NCBI GenBank assembly: GCA_964569425.1
Contig: CAZMVD010000002.1
Span: 29,441 to 93,440, forward strand
Reading direction: 5' to 3'
Length of the DNA stretch: 64,000 nucleotides
Origin: JACQXM01 sp964569425
GTDB taxonomy: Bacteria; Planctomycetota; Phycisphaerae; UBA1845
The translations under genes and the position numbers were made by a program. How positions within the stretch are numbered: position 1 is the first letter of the stretch; the number at the start of each line of letters is the position of its first letter. A model generated the notes under the pieces. That model had not been told where the DNA came from and did not search any database. It saw only the letters and a program-made list of their open reading frames with translations. Positions 7,730 through 16,122 of the stretch are shown here, piece after piece.

Positions 7730-9766
7730 TCAGTCGCCCCGGTCATCATCGGGTACGCCATGCGAGGCGTGCTCCCCATCCTGAAGAAACGGCTTGTTGG
7801 CCCAACTGATCGGCGTGATGGTGAGGCACTCGCTGGGCCACCAACCGCCCCTGCCACGCTGGGTCTGAGGCGAAGAATCGGAAGGTGCGGAAGCAGCCTC
7901 CGGCTGCCACGTCCGCCGGGCGGGCTTGTCCACCGGCCTGATTCTGACGCCCTGCGGCCCGATTGCCCCCGCCGATGGCCGACCAATCGGCGGCTCCAGA
8001 AAGACGTCGGCACGCGCAAAGTTGATGGGCGGAAACGAATAGGGCGCCGGGTCGGCGGCCACGATGAAGCTGGCGCGCTCGCCGCGCTGGGCGCCATCGT
8101 CCAACCATCGCCGCGCCGCCTCAGCGAGGTGCAGCCGGGAGTTATTCGTACCGGCATCGGCCAGGAAATTCCACAGGTATCCGCCGCTACAGGCGCCGGC
8201 CCAGAAAACAACCAACACCGTCGCGGCCCAGCGAACCGCGCGGCGCGCAGCCTCTGGGCGCGGCGCTATGGCGCACGCGGCGCCGATGGCCAGCGCCGCA
8301 TCGGCGAAGACGCCGAAGCGCCCGTACTCGCCCGGCTTGCCGGCGCCGATAAGCACAAACTGGGCGAAGAACACGACCGCGGGAACGACCAGTACCAGCG
8401 CCGTGCGCGACCGCCGCATTATCCCCGCAACAGCGCTCGTAGCCCCCAACAACACGATCGGCAGCGTGGCGCCCTCCACGGTCAACTCCACCACCCGCAG
8501 CAGTCCTTCGCCAACCCGCGAAACCGAGTACATCGCCAATGAGTTTCCAAAGTTGCTTCGCAGCACCTCGGGCCTGGTAAGGGCGTTGATGAGGATGTAC
8601 GGGTTGGTGATGAGATAGACTCCCACACCCACGACCGTGCCGGCCAGGACGTTGCCCAGCCACATGACCCTCGCATTCATTGCCGTTTGCTGCGCGGCCG
8701 CCGAACGCGCGTTCGCCGGCGCGCCCATCCTCGAAACGGCATTTGGAAAACTCGCGCCGGCTGGAGCCGGTGGCTCGCCTCGATGTGGGGATGGGGAAGG
8801 ACCACCGCTGCACCGTAACCACGCCACCAGCGGGATGAGCACGAAGATGGGCCAGGACGACAGAACCATGCCCACGGCAGCGCCGCAGCAGGCACACATC
8901 GCCCACCAGGCCCGCGCAGTTCGCCGCGCCGCGTCGGGCGAAATGGAAACCATTCGCCCGGTTGGGTCCGTTTCATCACCGGTCATTGACCCGGCGGTCG
9001 GCAACGACTTCATCCCCCACCACACGGCCAGCAACATCAGCACGGCCCCCGGTAGGTGCGGTTTGCCTTCATGCGCCATGCACACCACCACCGGCAGTAG
9101 TACAAACAGCAGCGCCGCCCAGACTCCGGCGCGATCGCCCCCCAACCGCCGACCGATGGCAAACACGATCAGCACCCCGAGCAGGCCCCACGCCGCCGCG
9201 TAGGCACGGGCCGCCACGTAGAACTTGCCGAATTCGTCCGGTTGGTCGAGGTAATAGGTCACATCCCGGCGAACGTCGATCACACCGAGCACGCCGCCCA
9301 ATCCGATCAACGCGCCCACCGGATAAACGAACAGACCGCCGTACTGGTAGAGGCGTGGGTCCAGCTCCAGCCGCCCGGGCCTCATGCCCGCGAGCGCCAT
9401 CATGGTGATCATTTCATCCGGCTGGTGAGTGTAGAGGCGGTAGCGCAGATAAATCCTCGCGACGTCTGCTTCGGTTCCCGTCAGCAGAATAGGGCCGTCG
9501 TCCGCACGTCGCAGGGGATCGACGTCCACATCCGCGCCGCGCCCGGGCACAAACTTCTCCGCACCGCCCGCCAGGCGATAAATGGACTCTCCGCTCCATG
9601 CGGGCGCGTCTCCGAACAGGTACCGGTCGATGGCGCGCGACGGCAGCCCCCAGGTGATGCCGATGCCGGAAAGGCAGACGTGCAGTACTAGCACCGCCGT
9701 CAGAGTCGCCCGCGTCCGCAATTGAGATGGCGAATGGGCGGCGGCCAATGTGTTCTCCCCGGGCAT
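7730..9766 (-). CDS. Polytopic membrane protein, glycosyltransferase family 39/ArnT-like
   Basis: 678 residues from the ATG at 9764-9766, with GAGG about 9 bases upstream; an in-frame ATG at 9856 lacks such a site. There are about ten hydrophobic segments. The first extracytoplasmic loop carries YTHQPDEMITMMALAGM followed by LDPRLYQYGGLFVYPVGA. This resembles the region of lipid-linked-sugar glycosyltransferases in which an acidic pair (here DE) is catalytic and an aromatic-rich block follows. A soluble C-terminal tail (about 590-678) is Pro- and Arg-rich. The likely job is transfer of a sugar from polyprenyl phosphate to a protein or lipid, inferred from topology and motif. Confidence 0.65.
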   Translation of the reverse strand: MPGENTLAAAHSPSQLRTRATLTAVLVLHVCLSGIGITWGLPSRAIDRYLFGDAPAWSGESIYRLAGGAEKFVPGRGADVDVDPLRRADDGPILLTGTEADVARIYLRYRLYTHQPDEMITMMALAGMRPGRLELDPRLYQYGGLFVYPVGALIGLGGVLGVIDVRRDVTYYLDQPDEFGKFYVAARAYAAAWGLLGVLIVFAIGRRLGGDRAGVWAALLFVLLPVVVCMAHEGKPHLPGAVLMLLAVWWGMKSLPTAGSMTGDETDPTGRMVSISPDAARRTARAWWAMCACCGAAVGMVLSSWPIFVLIPLVAWLRCSGGPSPSPHRGEPPAPAGASFPNAVSRMGAPANARSAAAQQTAMNARVMWLGNVLAGTVVGVGVYLITNPYILINALTRPEVLRSNFGNSLAMYSVSRVGEGLLRVVELTVEGATLPIVLLGATSAVAGIMRRSRTALVLVVPAVVFFAQFVLIGAGKPGEYGRFGVFADAALAIGAACAIAPRPEAARRAVRWAATVLVVFWAGACSGGYLWNFLADAGTNNSRLHLAEAARRWLDDGAQRGERASFIVAADPAPYSFPPINFARADVFLEPPIGRPSAGAIGPQGVRIRPVDKPARRTWQPEAASAPSDSSPQTQRGRGGWWPSECLTITPISWANKPFLQDGEHASHGVPDDDRGD

Positions 9767-9873
9767 CGCGGAAACCTCTACAGCCCGGATGCCCGTGGAT
9801 TCTAAGGGGAACGTCTTCAGGCGCCCACAGACTGGCAGGGAAGGCAACACGGTCAACCGCGCCGCTCGGCATG

Positions 9874-9924
9874 AAAAAAAGTTGGGCCGGTACCTGCGGC
9901 ATCGAAACGCAGCCGTACCGGCCC
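9874..9924 (-). terminator. Rho-independent terminator of the micropeptide transcript
   Basis: On the minus strand a GC-rich arm GGGCCGGTAC (9924-9915) pairs perfectly with GTACCGGCCC (9893-9884). Inner pairs extend the stem across a small bulge, and seven T residues follow (9880-9874). It lies about 50 bases after the stop of the 17-residue ORF and before the GT39-like gene. Confidence 0.85.
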
Positions 9925-9974
9925 AGGTTCGTCCCTGCGTGGCGCTACACGCGAACTAACGTCGTATCCGCGCA

Positions 9975-10028
9975 TCAGCCAATCAGGATTCCCAGAATCA
10001 CCAGCAATAAGGCAATTACCAGATCCAT
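9975..10028 (-). CDS. 17-residue hydrophobic micropeptide
   Basis: The frame encodes MDLVIALLLVILGILIG, almost entirely aliphatic, long enough for one short membrane segment. An AAGGAG ribosome site stands 8 bases before the ATG. A 7-bp hairpin (10058-10076) sits in the leader and a strong terminator follows (9874-9924), so the unit looks like an independent monocistronic gene. Composition and length recall Ibs-type type I toxins and other small membrane peptides, but sequence identity cannot be claimed. No antisense RNA can be shown from sequence alone. Confidence 0.6.
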   Translation of the reverse strand: MDLVIALLLVILGILIG

Positions 10029-10430
10029 GGTCGCAGCTCCTTTTCTTCCTGGTGGTCAGGCCGGTACGTCCGGCCTCGCGGACTCAATCCTACCGGCCCC
10101 CGATTTTCCCTATACGCCGACCCAGGCGCCCGAGGTCATTGGTCTTGATGACCAGCGGATCGTGAAAGTTCGGGTGCGAGACAGTTTCGCTGAGACAAGC
10201 ACACCACGAGACGGTATCGGCCTCCGGTCCGTTGCTGCCGGAAAGTCCCATGAGGGCCGACCCGCAGCGCCATCAACCCGCCATTCGATGGCCCCGCGCT
10301 CGACCGCATGGCGCGATGTCGCTTAAAGGGCGCGTGCGTCAGCGCGTGCTGCCCAGCGCCCGAGTATGAGGCAATTGTCTCGTTTTCAGTTGTCGATTCT
10401 GCAAAGACAAGCGGTGGACGTCGCCTTCCT
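10029..10430. other. Intergenic region with leader hairpin
   Basis: About 400 bases between nadK and the micropeptide. The only clear structure is the inverted repeat AGGCCGG/CCGGCCT (10058-10064 and 10070-10076), in the leader of the micropeptide on the minus strand. No convincing longer gene on either strand and no clear promoter consensus. Confidence 0.5.
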
Positions 10431-11285
10431 TTACGTCCCCGGCGACTGGCCCCAGTGCAGCTTGGTCACCAGGTTGTGCCAGCGGGCGTAACGCGGATTG
10501 CGCACCACCAGAAAATCCGCCCCGAAACGCCGCACCACCACGCGGTCGCCCGGCTGAAGCGGACAGGAAATCTGCCCGTCGATGATAGCCGTGGTGCCGT
10601 CGTTCACCCGCGACGCGGTGATGTCGATCACCGCGCTGCACTCGATCACCAGCGGCCGGTGAGTCAGCGAATGCGGGCACAGCGGCGTCAGGATGATGGC
10701 ATGGACGTCGGACTGTACGATGGGTCCGCCGGCGGAAAGATTGTGCGCCGTGGAGCCGCTGGGTGTACACACGATCAGCCCGTCGCCGCTGACTTCCGTC
10801 AAGTGTTCGCCGTTGATGGTGATGCCCAGGTTCACCTGGCGGAACGGCGGGCCCGCCTGGACGACGCAATCGTTGATGGCCAGATGCTGCTCGCGAACCC
10901 CGCCGTTGTGCTGCACCAGAATCTGAAGAATGGTGCGCCGACTGATGAGCCGGTCTTCGGTGATGACGCGATCGAACGATTCGCGCAGTTCGTCCAGCGA
11001 AAACTCAGTGAGAAAACCGAGTTTGCCGACGTTGACCCCGATCAGCGGCACCTGGCGCTCGCCCAGCGAGCGGGCCACGCCGATCAGCGTGCCGTCACCG
11101 CCCAGCACGACGATGCGCTCCGCTCCCGCCCCCAACGCCGCCGGTCCGTCGATGCGCAGCGCGGCGCCGGCCAGCGCGCCGCGCGATTCGGCCAGCGTCC
11201 GCACCGCCTCCAGCGCCGACGCCGCGGCGCCCTTGTCCGGGTTACCCAGAATGAACACGCTTCGAGTAGCGCTGGGGCTGGTCAT
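10431..11285 (-). CDS. nadK: NAD kinase
   Basis: 284 residues. Phosphorylates NAD to NADP in the cytoplasm. The diagnostic GGDGT loop is at residues 62-66. An ND pair (138-139) replaces the usual NE. The conserved GDGL...TPSGSTAHNLSAGGP block spans 168-188. A long C-terminal region with DGQ (substrate loop) follows. It lies 81 bases after dxs on the same strand, so NADPH-consuming isoprenoid synthesis and NADP supply may be co-transcribed. Confidence 0.93.
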   Translation of the reverse strand: MTSPSATRSVFILGNPDKGAAASALEAVRTLAESRGALAGAALRIDGPAALGAGAERIVVLGGDGTLIGVARSLGERQVPLIGVNVGKLGFLTEFSLDELRESFDRVITEDRLISRRTILQILVQHNGGVREQHLAINDCVVQAGPPFRQVNLGITINGEHLTEVSGDGLIVCTPSGSTAHNLSAGGPIVQSDVHAIILTPLCPHSLTHRPLVIECSAVIDITASRVNDGTTAIIDGQISCPLQPGDRVVVRRFGADFLVVRNPRYARWHNLVTKLHWGQSPGT

Positions 11286-11366
11286 GGTCGTCCGAGCCTT
11301 CCCGTTGACAGGAATGCGGTTGCTTACGGACTCTGGGGACGCGAAGTCACACGTCTGCCGGCCGTG

Positions 11367-13301
11367 TCATCCGAGATTCGGTTGCAGCCGCCGCGCTGGC
11401 GCAGGTACGTCGGCAGGTTCGGCCGATCGACCTGCCTCCACCATTCTCGACACCGCCGCGGCGATGCCGGTGGCGTCCAGGCCGCATTCCGCCAACTGCC
11501 CGGCACGCGCGCCGTGGGCCACGAACCGATCGGCAGGCATACCGAGCCGTGCCATGCGCGCGGCACTCAATCCCAGTTCCTGTGCCGTCTCCAACACCGC
11601 CGACCCGAACCCGCCCGCCACGCTGTGATCTTCCACCGTCACCACCGCGCCGCCGCCGTGAAACGCCTGCGTCACCATGTCGCGGTCGATGGGACGCGCA
11701 AACCGCGCCGCCACGACTCCCACTTCCAGCCCGACCGTCGCCAGCATTTCCGCCGCAGCCATTGCCGGCACCGCCGTCGTACCGTACGCCAGAATCGTCG
11801 CGTCCGATCCGTCGCGCAGCCGCCGCGACTTGCCAAGTTCAAACCTGGGGCAGTCGGGAATCGGCGCCGGCACACTGTCCCGCGGGTACCGGATGGCGCA
11901 GGGCTGGTCCAGTGTCAGGCCGAGGCGCATTGCTTCGCCCAGTTCCACTTCGTCCAGCGGGGCCATGAGCACCATGCCGGGAAGCCCCCGCAGGTACGCG
12001 ACATCCAGAAACCCGTGATGAACCGCGCCGTCTCCGCCGACCAGCCCGGCGCGGTCGATGCAGAACATCACCGGCAAACCCTGTAGAACCACCTCCTGGA
12101 ACACCTGGTCGAAAGCCCGCTGCAGGAATGTGGAGTAAATCGACACCACCGGACGCATCCCCGCCTTGCACATGCCCGCTGCCTGATCCACCGTGCAGCT
12201 CTCGGCGATGCCCACATCCACGCAGCGCTCCGGGAAGCGCTCCTTGAACAGATTGAGTCCGGTACCGTCGGGCATGCCGGCGGTAAACGCGAAGATCCGC
12301 TCGTCCTTCGCGGCCAGTTCCATCAGGCCATCCACAAACGCGCGGGTCCAGCTCTTGCCCGCGCCGCTCTTGATCGTGACCTTTCCGCTTTCCACGGAAA
12401 ATGGCTTGGGGCTGTGGAACTTGCCCGGCTCGGCCGAGGCCCACCCGCAGCCGCGCCCCTTCACTGTGTGCACGTGCAGCAGCACCGGGTGATGCGCCCG
12501 CTTGAGCATCTCCAGCATGTCGATCAGGTGAGGTATGTCGTGCCCGTCCACCGGGCCGACGTATTGCAGCCCCAGCGCCTCGAACGCATGACCCGGCGAC
12601 ATCGTCGCCTTGATGCCCTCCTTGAGGTGCGCGATCATCTCAAACACCGGCTTGCCCAGCAGCGGCAAGCGCGGCAGCAGACTCTTGGTCTGCGATTTCA
12701 CTTCTTCGTAGAAGTTGCTGGCCCGGAACCGCGCCAAATACTCGGCCACGGCGCCCTGCGTCGGCGAAATGCCCCACTCGTTGTCGTTAAGCACCACCAG
12801 AAACTGCCGCTTGAGCAGCCCCGCCTGGTTGAGCCCTTCGAACGCCACGCCGTTAACGATGCTCGCGTCGCCCACCAGCGCCACCACGGCGTTGGTCCGC
12901 GCCTGCATTTGATCCGCGCGCGCCATGCCCACTGCGGTGGCGATGGCCGTACCCGCGTGGCCCACGTTGAACAGGTCGTACTCGCTTTCGTGGATATCCG
13001 GAAAACCGCTGACCCCCCCCGCCTGGCGGAGGGTGTCAAAGCGCTCGTGGCGACCGGTCAGCAGCTTGTGCGGGTAACACTGGTGCCCCACGTCCCATAG
13101 CAATCGGTCGACCGAGAAGTCGAACACTCGATGCAGCGCGATGGTCAACTCCGTCACGCCCAGGTTGCTGGTCAGGTGCCCGCCGCGCAAACCCACGACC
13201 TCGATGATCCGCGTGCGAATCTCCTCGGCCAGACGCGGCAACTGTTCCAACGGCAGCGACCGCACGTCGGCCGGAGAACTGATCGTTTCAAGTAAACTCA
13301 T
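11367..13301 (-). CDS. dxs: 1-deoxy-D-xylulose-5-phosphate synthase
   Basis: 644 residues, the usual size. Thiamine-diphosphate enzyme joining pyruvate and glyceraldehyde 3-phosphate, first step of the MEP isoprenoid pathway. Visible blocks: SNLGV (45-49), DVGHQCYPHKLLTG (70-83), FNVGHAGTAIA (111-121) and the ThDP/Mg motif GDAS...LNDN (144-174), here GDAS rather than the common GDGA. The pyrimidine-binding domain has EGLPVMFCIDRAGLVGGDG-like sequence. The C-terminal transketolase-type domain is intact. The next upstream gene is a polyprenyl synthase 90 bases away, consistent with an isoprenoid operon. Confidence 0.93.
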   Translation of the reverse strand: MSLLETISSPADVRSLPLEQLPRLAEEIRTRIIEVVGLRGGHLTSNLGVTELTIALHRVFDFSVDRLLWDVGHQCYPHKLLTGRHERFDTLRQAGGVSGFPDIHESEYDLFNVGHAGTAIATAVGMARADQMQARTNAVVALVGDASIVNGVAFEGLNQAGLLKRQFLVVLNDNEWGISPTQGAVAEYLARFRASNFYEEVKSQTKSLLPRLPLLGKPVFEMIAHLKEGIKATMSPGHAFEALGLQYVGPVDGHDIPHLIDMLEMLKRAHHPVLLHVHTVKGRGCGWASAEPGKFHSPKPFSVESGKVTIKSGAGKSWTRAFVDGLMELAAKDERIFAFTAGMPDGTGLNLFKERFPERCVDVGIAESCTVDQAAGMCKAGMRPVVSIYSTFLQRAFDQVFQEVVLQGLPVMFCIDRAGLVGGDGAVHHGFLDVAYLRGLPGMVLMAPLDEVELGEAMRLGLTLDQPCAIRYPRDSVPAPIPDCPRFELGKSRRLRDGSDATILAYGTTAVPAMAAAEMLATVGLEVGVVAARFARPIDRDMVTQAFHGGGAVVTVEDHSVAGGFGSAVLETAQELGLSAARMARLGMPADRFVAHGARAGQLAECGLDATGIAAAVSRMVEAGRSAEPADVPAPARRLQPNLG

Positions 13302-13390
13302 TCAAACGTACATCCAGGATGCCGGAAACCAAGAACCCTCGTACACCAAGAGTATAGCGAATCCGTTGCGAATCACGTCCCTCGCCGTGT

Positions 13391-14287
13391 TCAACGCTCC
13401 CGAGCGATGACAAACTGCGCCAACGACCGCAAGTCCGCGGCCTCATCGCCAAACACCGCGATGGCGGTTAGCGCCGCCGCCGCGGCTTCGGCCGCGGCCG
13501 TACGACTCGCTTCTAACCCTACGCACTGGGGAAACGTCTGTTTGCGGGCGACGGCATCTTTTTTCACCGCCTTGCCCAGCGATTCCCGGGAGGCTGTCAC
13601 GTCCAATAAATCATCGGCTATCTGGAACGCAACCCCTAAGTTCTGACCATACAGCCCCAGGGCAGTGATCTGTTCGGTCGATCCCCCTCCGGCCAACGCC
13701 CCCAGGCGACAGGCGGCGGCAAACAACCGCGCCGTCTTGCGCTCGTGGATGTAGCGGACCAGTTCCTTTAGCGGCGCCTCGCGCTCCCCCAGTACGTCCG
13801 CCGCTTGTCCGCCGATCATCCCCGCCCGGCCGGCCGCCGTCGCCAGTTCACGCACCATGTCAATGACTCGCGCCGCGTCCGCTCGCTGGTTCGCCAGGCA
13901 CTCGAATGCCAGCACCGACAGGGCGTCGCCGGCGAGAATGGCTACCGCTTCTCCGAACTTCACGTGGCAAGTTGGCAGCCCGCGACGCAGCGCGTCGTCG
14001 TCCATCGCCGGCAAATCGTCGTGGATCAGCGAAAAGGCGTGAATGCACTCGACGGCGCAGGCGGACGCCCAAGCGGCCGCAGCATCGCCGCCGACCAGCT
14101 CGCAGCAGCGGACCACCAGAAACGGTCGAATGCGCTTGCCCGGCGCCAGCGCCGCGTAGCGCATGGCCTCGGCCAACACGGGCGGAACGTCGCCAGCGGG
14201 CTCCAGACAGGCGGCGAAGCGCGGGTCGAACTCCGCCGCAAACCGGCGAAGCGCCCCTTCGATCCCGCCCTCGGCCGTGTCGCTCAT
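13391..14287 (-). CDS. ispA: Short-chain polyprenyl diphosphate synthase (farnesyl/geranylgeranyl type)
   Basis: 298 residues from the ATG at 14285-14287 (an earlier in-frame ATG gives 10 more). Condenses isopentenyl diphosphate with allylic diphosphates. The first Asp-rich motif is HDDLPAMDDDALRRG (89-103), the second FQIADDLLDVT (about 225-235). GKRIRP (50-55) and the KT pair of ERKTARLF are also present. Product chain length cannot be fixed by eye; the four residues between Asp pairs in the first motif fit the bacterial FPP/GGPP group. Upstream of dxs on the same strand. Confidence 0.9.
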   Translation of the reverse strand: MSDTAEGGIEGALRRFAAEFDPRFAACLEPAGDVPPVLAEAMRYAALAPGKRIRPFLVVRCCELVGGDAAAAWASACAVECIHAFSLIHDDLPAMDDDALRRGLPTCHVKFGEAVAILAGDALSVLAFECLANQRADAARVIDMVRELATAAGRAGMIGGQAADVLGEREAPLKELVRYIHERKTARLFAAACRLGALAGGGSTEQITALGLYGQNLGVAFQIADDLLDVTASRESLGKAVKKDAVARKQTFPQCVGLEASRTAAAEAAAAALTAIAVFGDEAADLRSLAQFVIARER

Positions 14288-14413
14288 CGAAAACCTATCC
14301 GCGGCACACCTGGCCATTATACCGGCCGCCGCGCTTGCCGTTCCCTGGTCCGGTGGATCCGCTTTCCGGCCGGTTGCCGCGTGGGTCGCGCCGCGCCGGA
14401 AGCCTTGCCGGGA

Positions 14414-14572
14414 CTACTCCAGAACCATGCAGGCCGCGGCGTCGTTCAGCGTCATGTCGCCGCTCCGCGCCAGTTCTCGCACCTTGTACGCCATTTCCCC
14501 CGGCCGGGCACAACCGGCCACGCCCACCAGCAGCAAGCACCACACCACGAAGCGAAACGGCTTGATCGACAT
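14414..14572 (-). CDS. Small predicted lipoprotein (52 aa)
   Basis: Starts at the ATG 14570-14572 with GGAG about 8 bases upstream. The product begins MSIKPFRFVVWCLLLVGVAGC, an N-terminal signal with lipobox VAGC at Cys21, then about 30 charged residues (EMAYKVRELARSGDMTLNDAA). Family unknown. It lies just upstream of the polyprenyl synthase on the same strand. Confidence 0.55.
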   Translation of the reverse strand: MSIKPFRFVVWCLLLVGVAGCARPGEMAYKVRELARSGDMTLNDAAACMVLE

Positions 14573-14636
14573 GTTATGTCTCCGCAGGCGAAACAGGACC
14601 GGCCGCCGCACGCCGCGCGCACCCGCCACCTCCGGC

Positions 14637-14822
14637 CCGTGGGAAGCATAACCCACGGTCGCGCCTATCGCCACCGGAACGGTGCCAATCAGGTTGGTAA
14701 ACGGCCGCAGGCCAGGCCATCGAGACCTGCGCGCTGTTCGATTCGCCGCTGGGGAATATCCCCGGAGTCCTGCGACGCCCCCGTGGGCGGGTCAAGTTCG
14801 TCGGTGGGATACAAACCCACCG
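14637..14822. repeat. Pair of REP-like hairpins
   Basis: Two short palindromes stand in the space upstream of the small lipoprotein and downstream of the acetyltransferase. CCGTGGG/CCCACGG lies at 14637-14658 with an 8-base loop; CGGTGGG/CCCACCG lies at 14802-14822 with a 7-base loop. Both have arms built on GTGGG/CCCAC, as in repetitive extragenic palindromes. Neither is followed by a T run. Gene-end function is possible. Confidence 0.45.
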
Positions 14823-14836
14823 TTCGATCAACGCGC

Positions 14837-15340
14837 CTATTTCACCAGTCGCTTGAGCGCGTCGCCGATCGGCAGGAACAGAGTTCTGCCCGAGCTTTCC
14901 AGCGGAAGGAAGCCGTGATGTTTGTAGAACGCCGCGGCTTTGTCGTCCTTCGCATCGACAATGACGGCGAAGGCGGCGATGCCGGAGTCGCACGTGCGAC
15001 GAATCGCATCAAACAGCAGCACGCCGCCCAACTTGCGACCATGAAACGCGCGGTCGACCGCCAGCCGTCCGATGCGAACCGCGGGCACGGTCGGATAACG
15101 TGGCAGCCGCTTCACCGTGGCTTGCGGCAAGTCGCCCAGCGCAACGCCGGCCGCGGCCAGCGTGTAATAGCCCGCGACGCGGTCCGTCGCCTCTTCGATG
15201 GCCACGTAGCAAAGCGCCACCCGGCGGCGAACATCCTGTGAAACACCGGCCCGGAAATAGTCGTTGAGCGCTTCTACGCCGCAGTCGAACGGCTTGCGGT
15301 CGTGTGATCCGAGTAGTTCGATACGAAAGGGCGGGGTCAC
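14837..15340 (-). CDS. GNAT acetyltransferase toxin, TacT-like
   Basis: 167 residues. GNAT fold with the acetyl-CoA segment IGRLAVDRAFHGRKLGGVLL (about residues 90-109) and a C-terminal FYKHHGFLPLE. Enzymes of this subfamily next to DUF1778 proteins acetylate charged aminoacyl-tRNA and stop translation. The start overlaps the antitoxin stop by 4 bases (15337-15340), so the toxin is second in the operon. Specific tRNA substrate unknown. The N-terminal CGVEALNDYFR matches the subfamily pattern. Confidence 0.85.
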   Translation of the reverse strand: MTPPFRIELLGSHDRKPFDCGVEALNDYFRAGVSQDVRRRVALCYVAIEEATDRVAGYYTLAAAGVALGDLPQATVKRLPRYPTVPAVRIGRLAVDRAFHGRKLGGVLLFDAIRRTCDSGIAAFAVIVDAKDDKAAAFYKHHGFLPLESSGRTLFLPIGDALKRLVK

Positions 15341-15624
15341 GACGGCCGGATCAGCCGACCGTGCGCGGCGGCGGCCCGTTTCATGGCGCGCGCGGACGGC
15401 CGCGGCTTGAGCAACGCGGCGACAAAACGCTCCTGATCCTCCTGCGCCAGGGCGATGACCTGCCGCTGCGCGATCGCTTCCTCGGCCGCACGCTGCGCCG
15501 CGGAGACCACAAAATCGGACACGCTGCGCCCCACCAGCGCCGCAGCGCGCACCAGCAGCGCGTGCACATCCGGCGTGATCCTCGCTTCAAGCCGGGCGGT
15601 TTTCGTGTCATTGTTGCGAATCAT
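15337..15624 (-). CDS. DUF1778 (TacA-like) antitoxin
   Basis: 95 residues from the ATG at 15622-15624; an ATG five codons earlier is also possible. The N-terminal ribbon-helix-helix region is TKTARLEARITPDVHALLVRAA shortened over residues 7-28, followed by SVSDFVVSAA. The tail (AKRAAAAHG-like, basic) would wrap the toxin. Proteins of this class neutralise the acetyltransferase and repress their own promoter. The promoter and palindrome at 15757-15785 fit that role. Confidence 0.85.
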   Translation of the reverse strand: MIRNNDTKTARLEARITPDVHALLVRAAALVGRSVSDFVVSAAQRAAEEAIAQRQVIALAQEDQERFVAALLKPRPSARAMKRAAAAHGRLIRPS

Positions 15625-15756
15625 GGGGTTTCGCCTCATCCCGAGTGGAGGAACACACTTGTGTTCGCGGCAGAAGGCTCACGTTCTTCCAAGCCGCGAC
15701 CGCGAGAGAGCGGATCACCCGCCCGCGGACGAGAGTGAATCGTTCTACTTGATCAC

Positions 15757-15785
15757 ATTGTACGACAATTTGCCGTACAAGTCAA
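15757..15785 (-). promoter_or_regulatory. Sigma-70-type promoter with overlapping operator palindrome of the TA operon
   Basis: On the minus strand TTGACT (15785-15780) and TACAAT (15762-15757) are separated by exactly 17 bases. The palindrome TTGTACG (15758-15764) / CGTACAA (15774-15780) covers most of the spacer and nearly all of the -10 box. Binding of the ribbon-helix-helix antitoxin there would block RNA polymerase, the expected autoregulation. Confidence 0.75.
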
Positions 15786-16122
15786 GCGGGGGGCCGAAAG
15801 GGGCCACGCAGTGCAGCCGCGTTCGAATTGCTCCACCCTTGGCGCGATTTGGAAGGCCGGGTTGGCTTCGGTGTGCCTCTTTCCTGAATGGCGTCAAGGA
15901 AAAGTGTTGACGTTCGTGACGACATGAGGCCACCGCCTCGCCGGCAATCCTTAGCGTACATCCGCAAGATTGTCATGCGCCGAGCGCTTGCATCGCGTTT
16001 GATGCAACAGAGCGACACTGGCTACGGCCACCCGAAAGACCGAGACGTGGCTGTCGAAGGCCGCCGCTGCGCGGTACACTGCCGGCCTCAGGAGGCACGA
16101 TGCGCCCTCAAAAGACGTCCAG
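15786..16122. other. Intergenic region upstream of the AAA_13-type ATPase
   Basis: Divergent space between the toxin-antitoxin promoter and the ATPase. Short open frames here carry no recognisable protein. No clear promoter or ribosome site was found for the ATPase; a CAGGAGG-like tract (about 16087-16093) lies roughly 30 bases before its ATG, too far to be a standard site. Confidence 0.4.

Noticed and set aside
10308..12086. Long plus-strand open frame opposite nadK and dxs
   Set aside because: Antisense shadow of two clear enzymes; Arg/His-rich composition without domain features.
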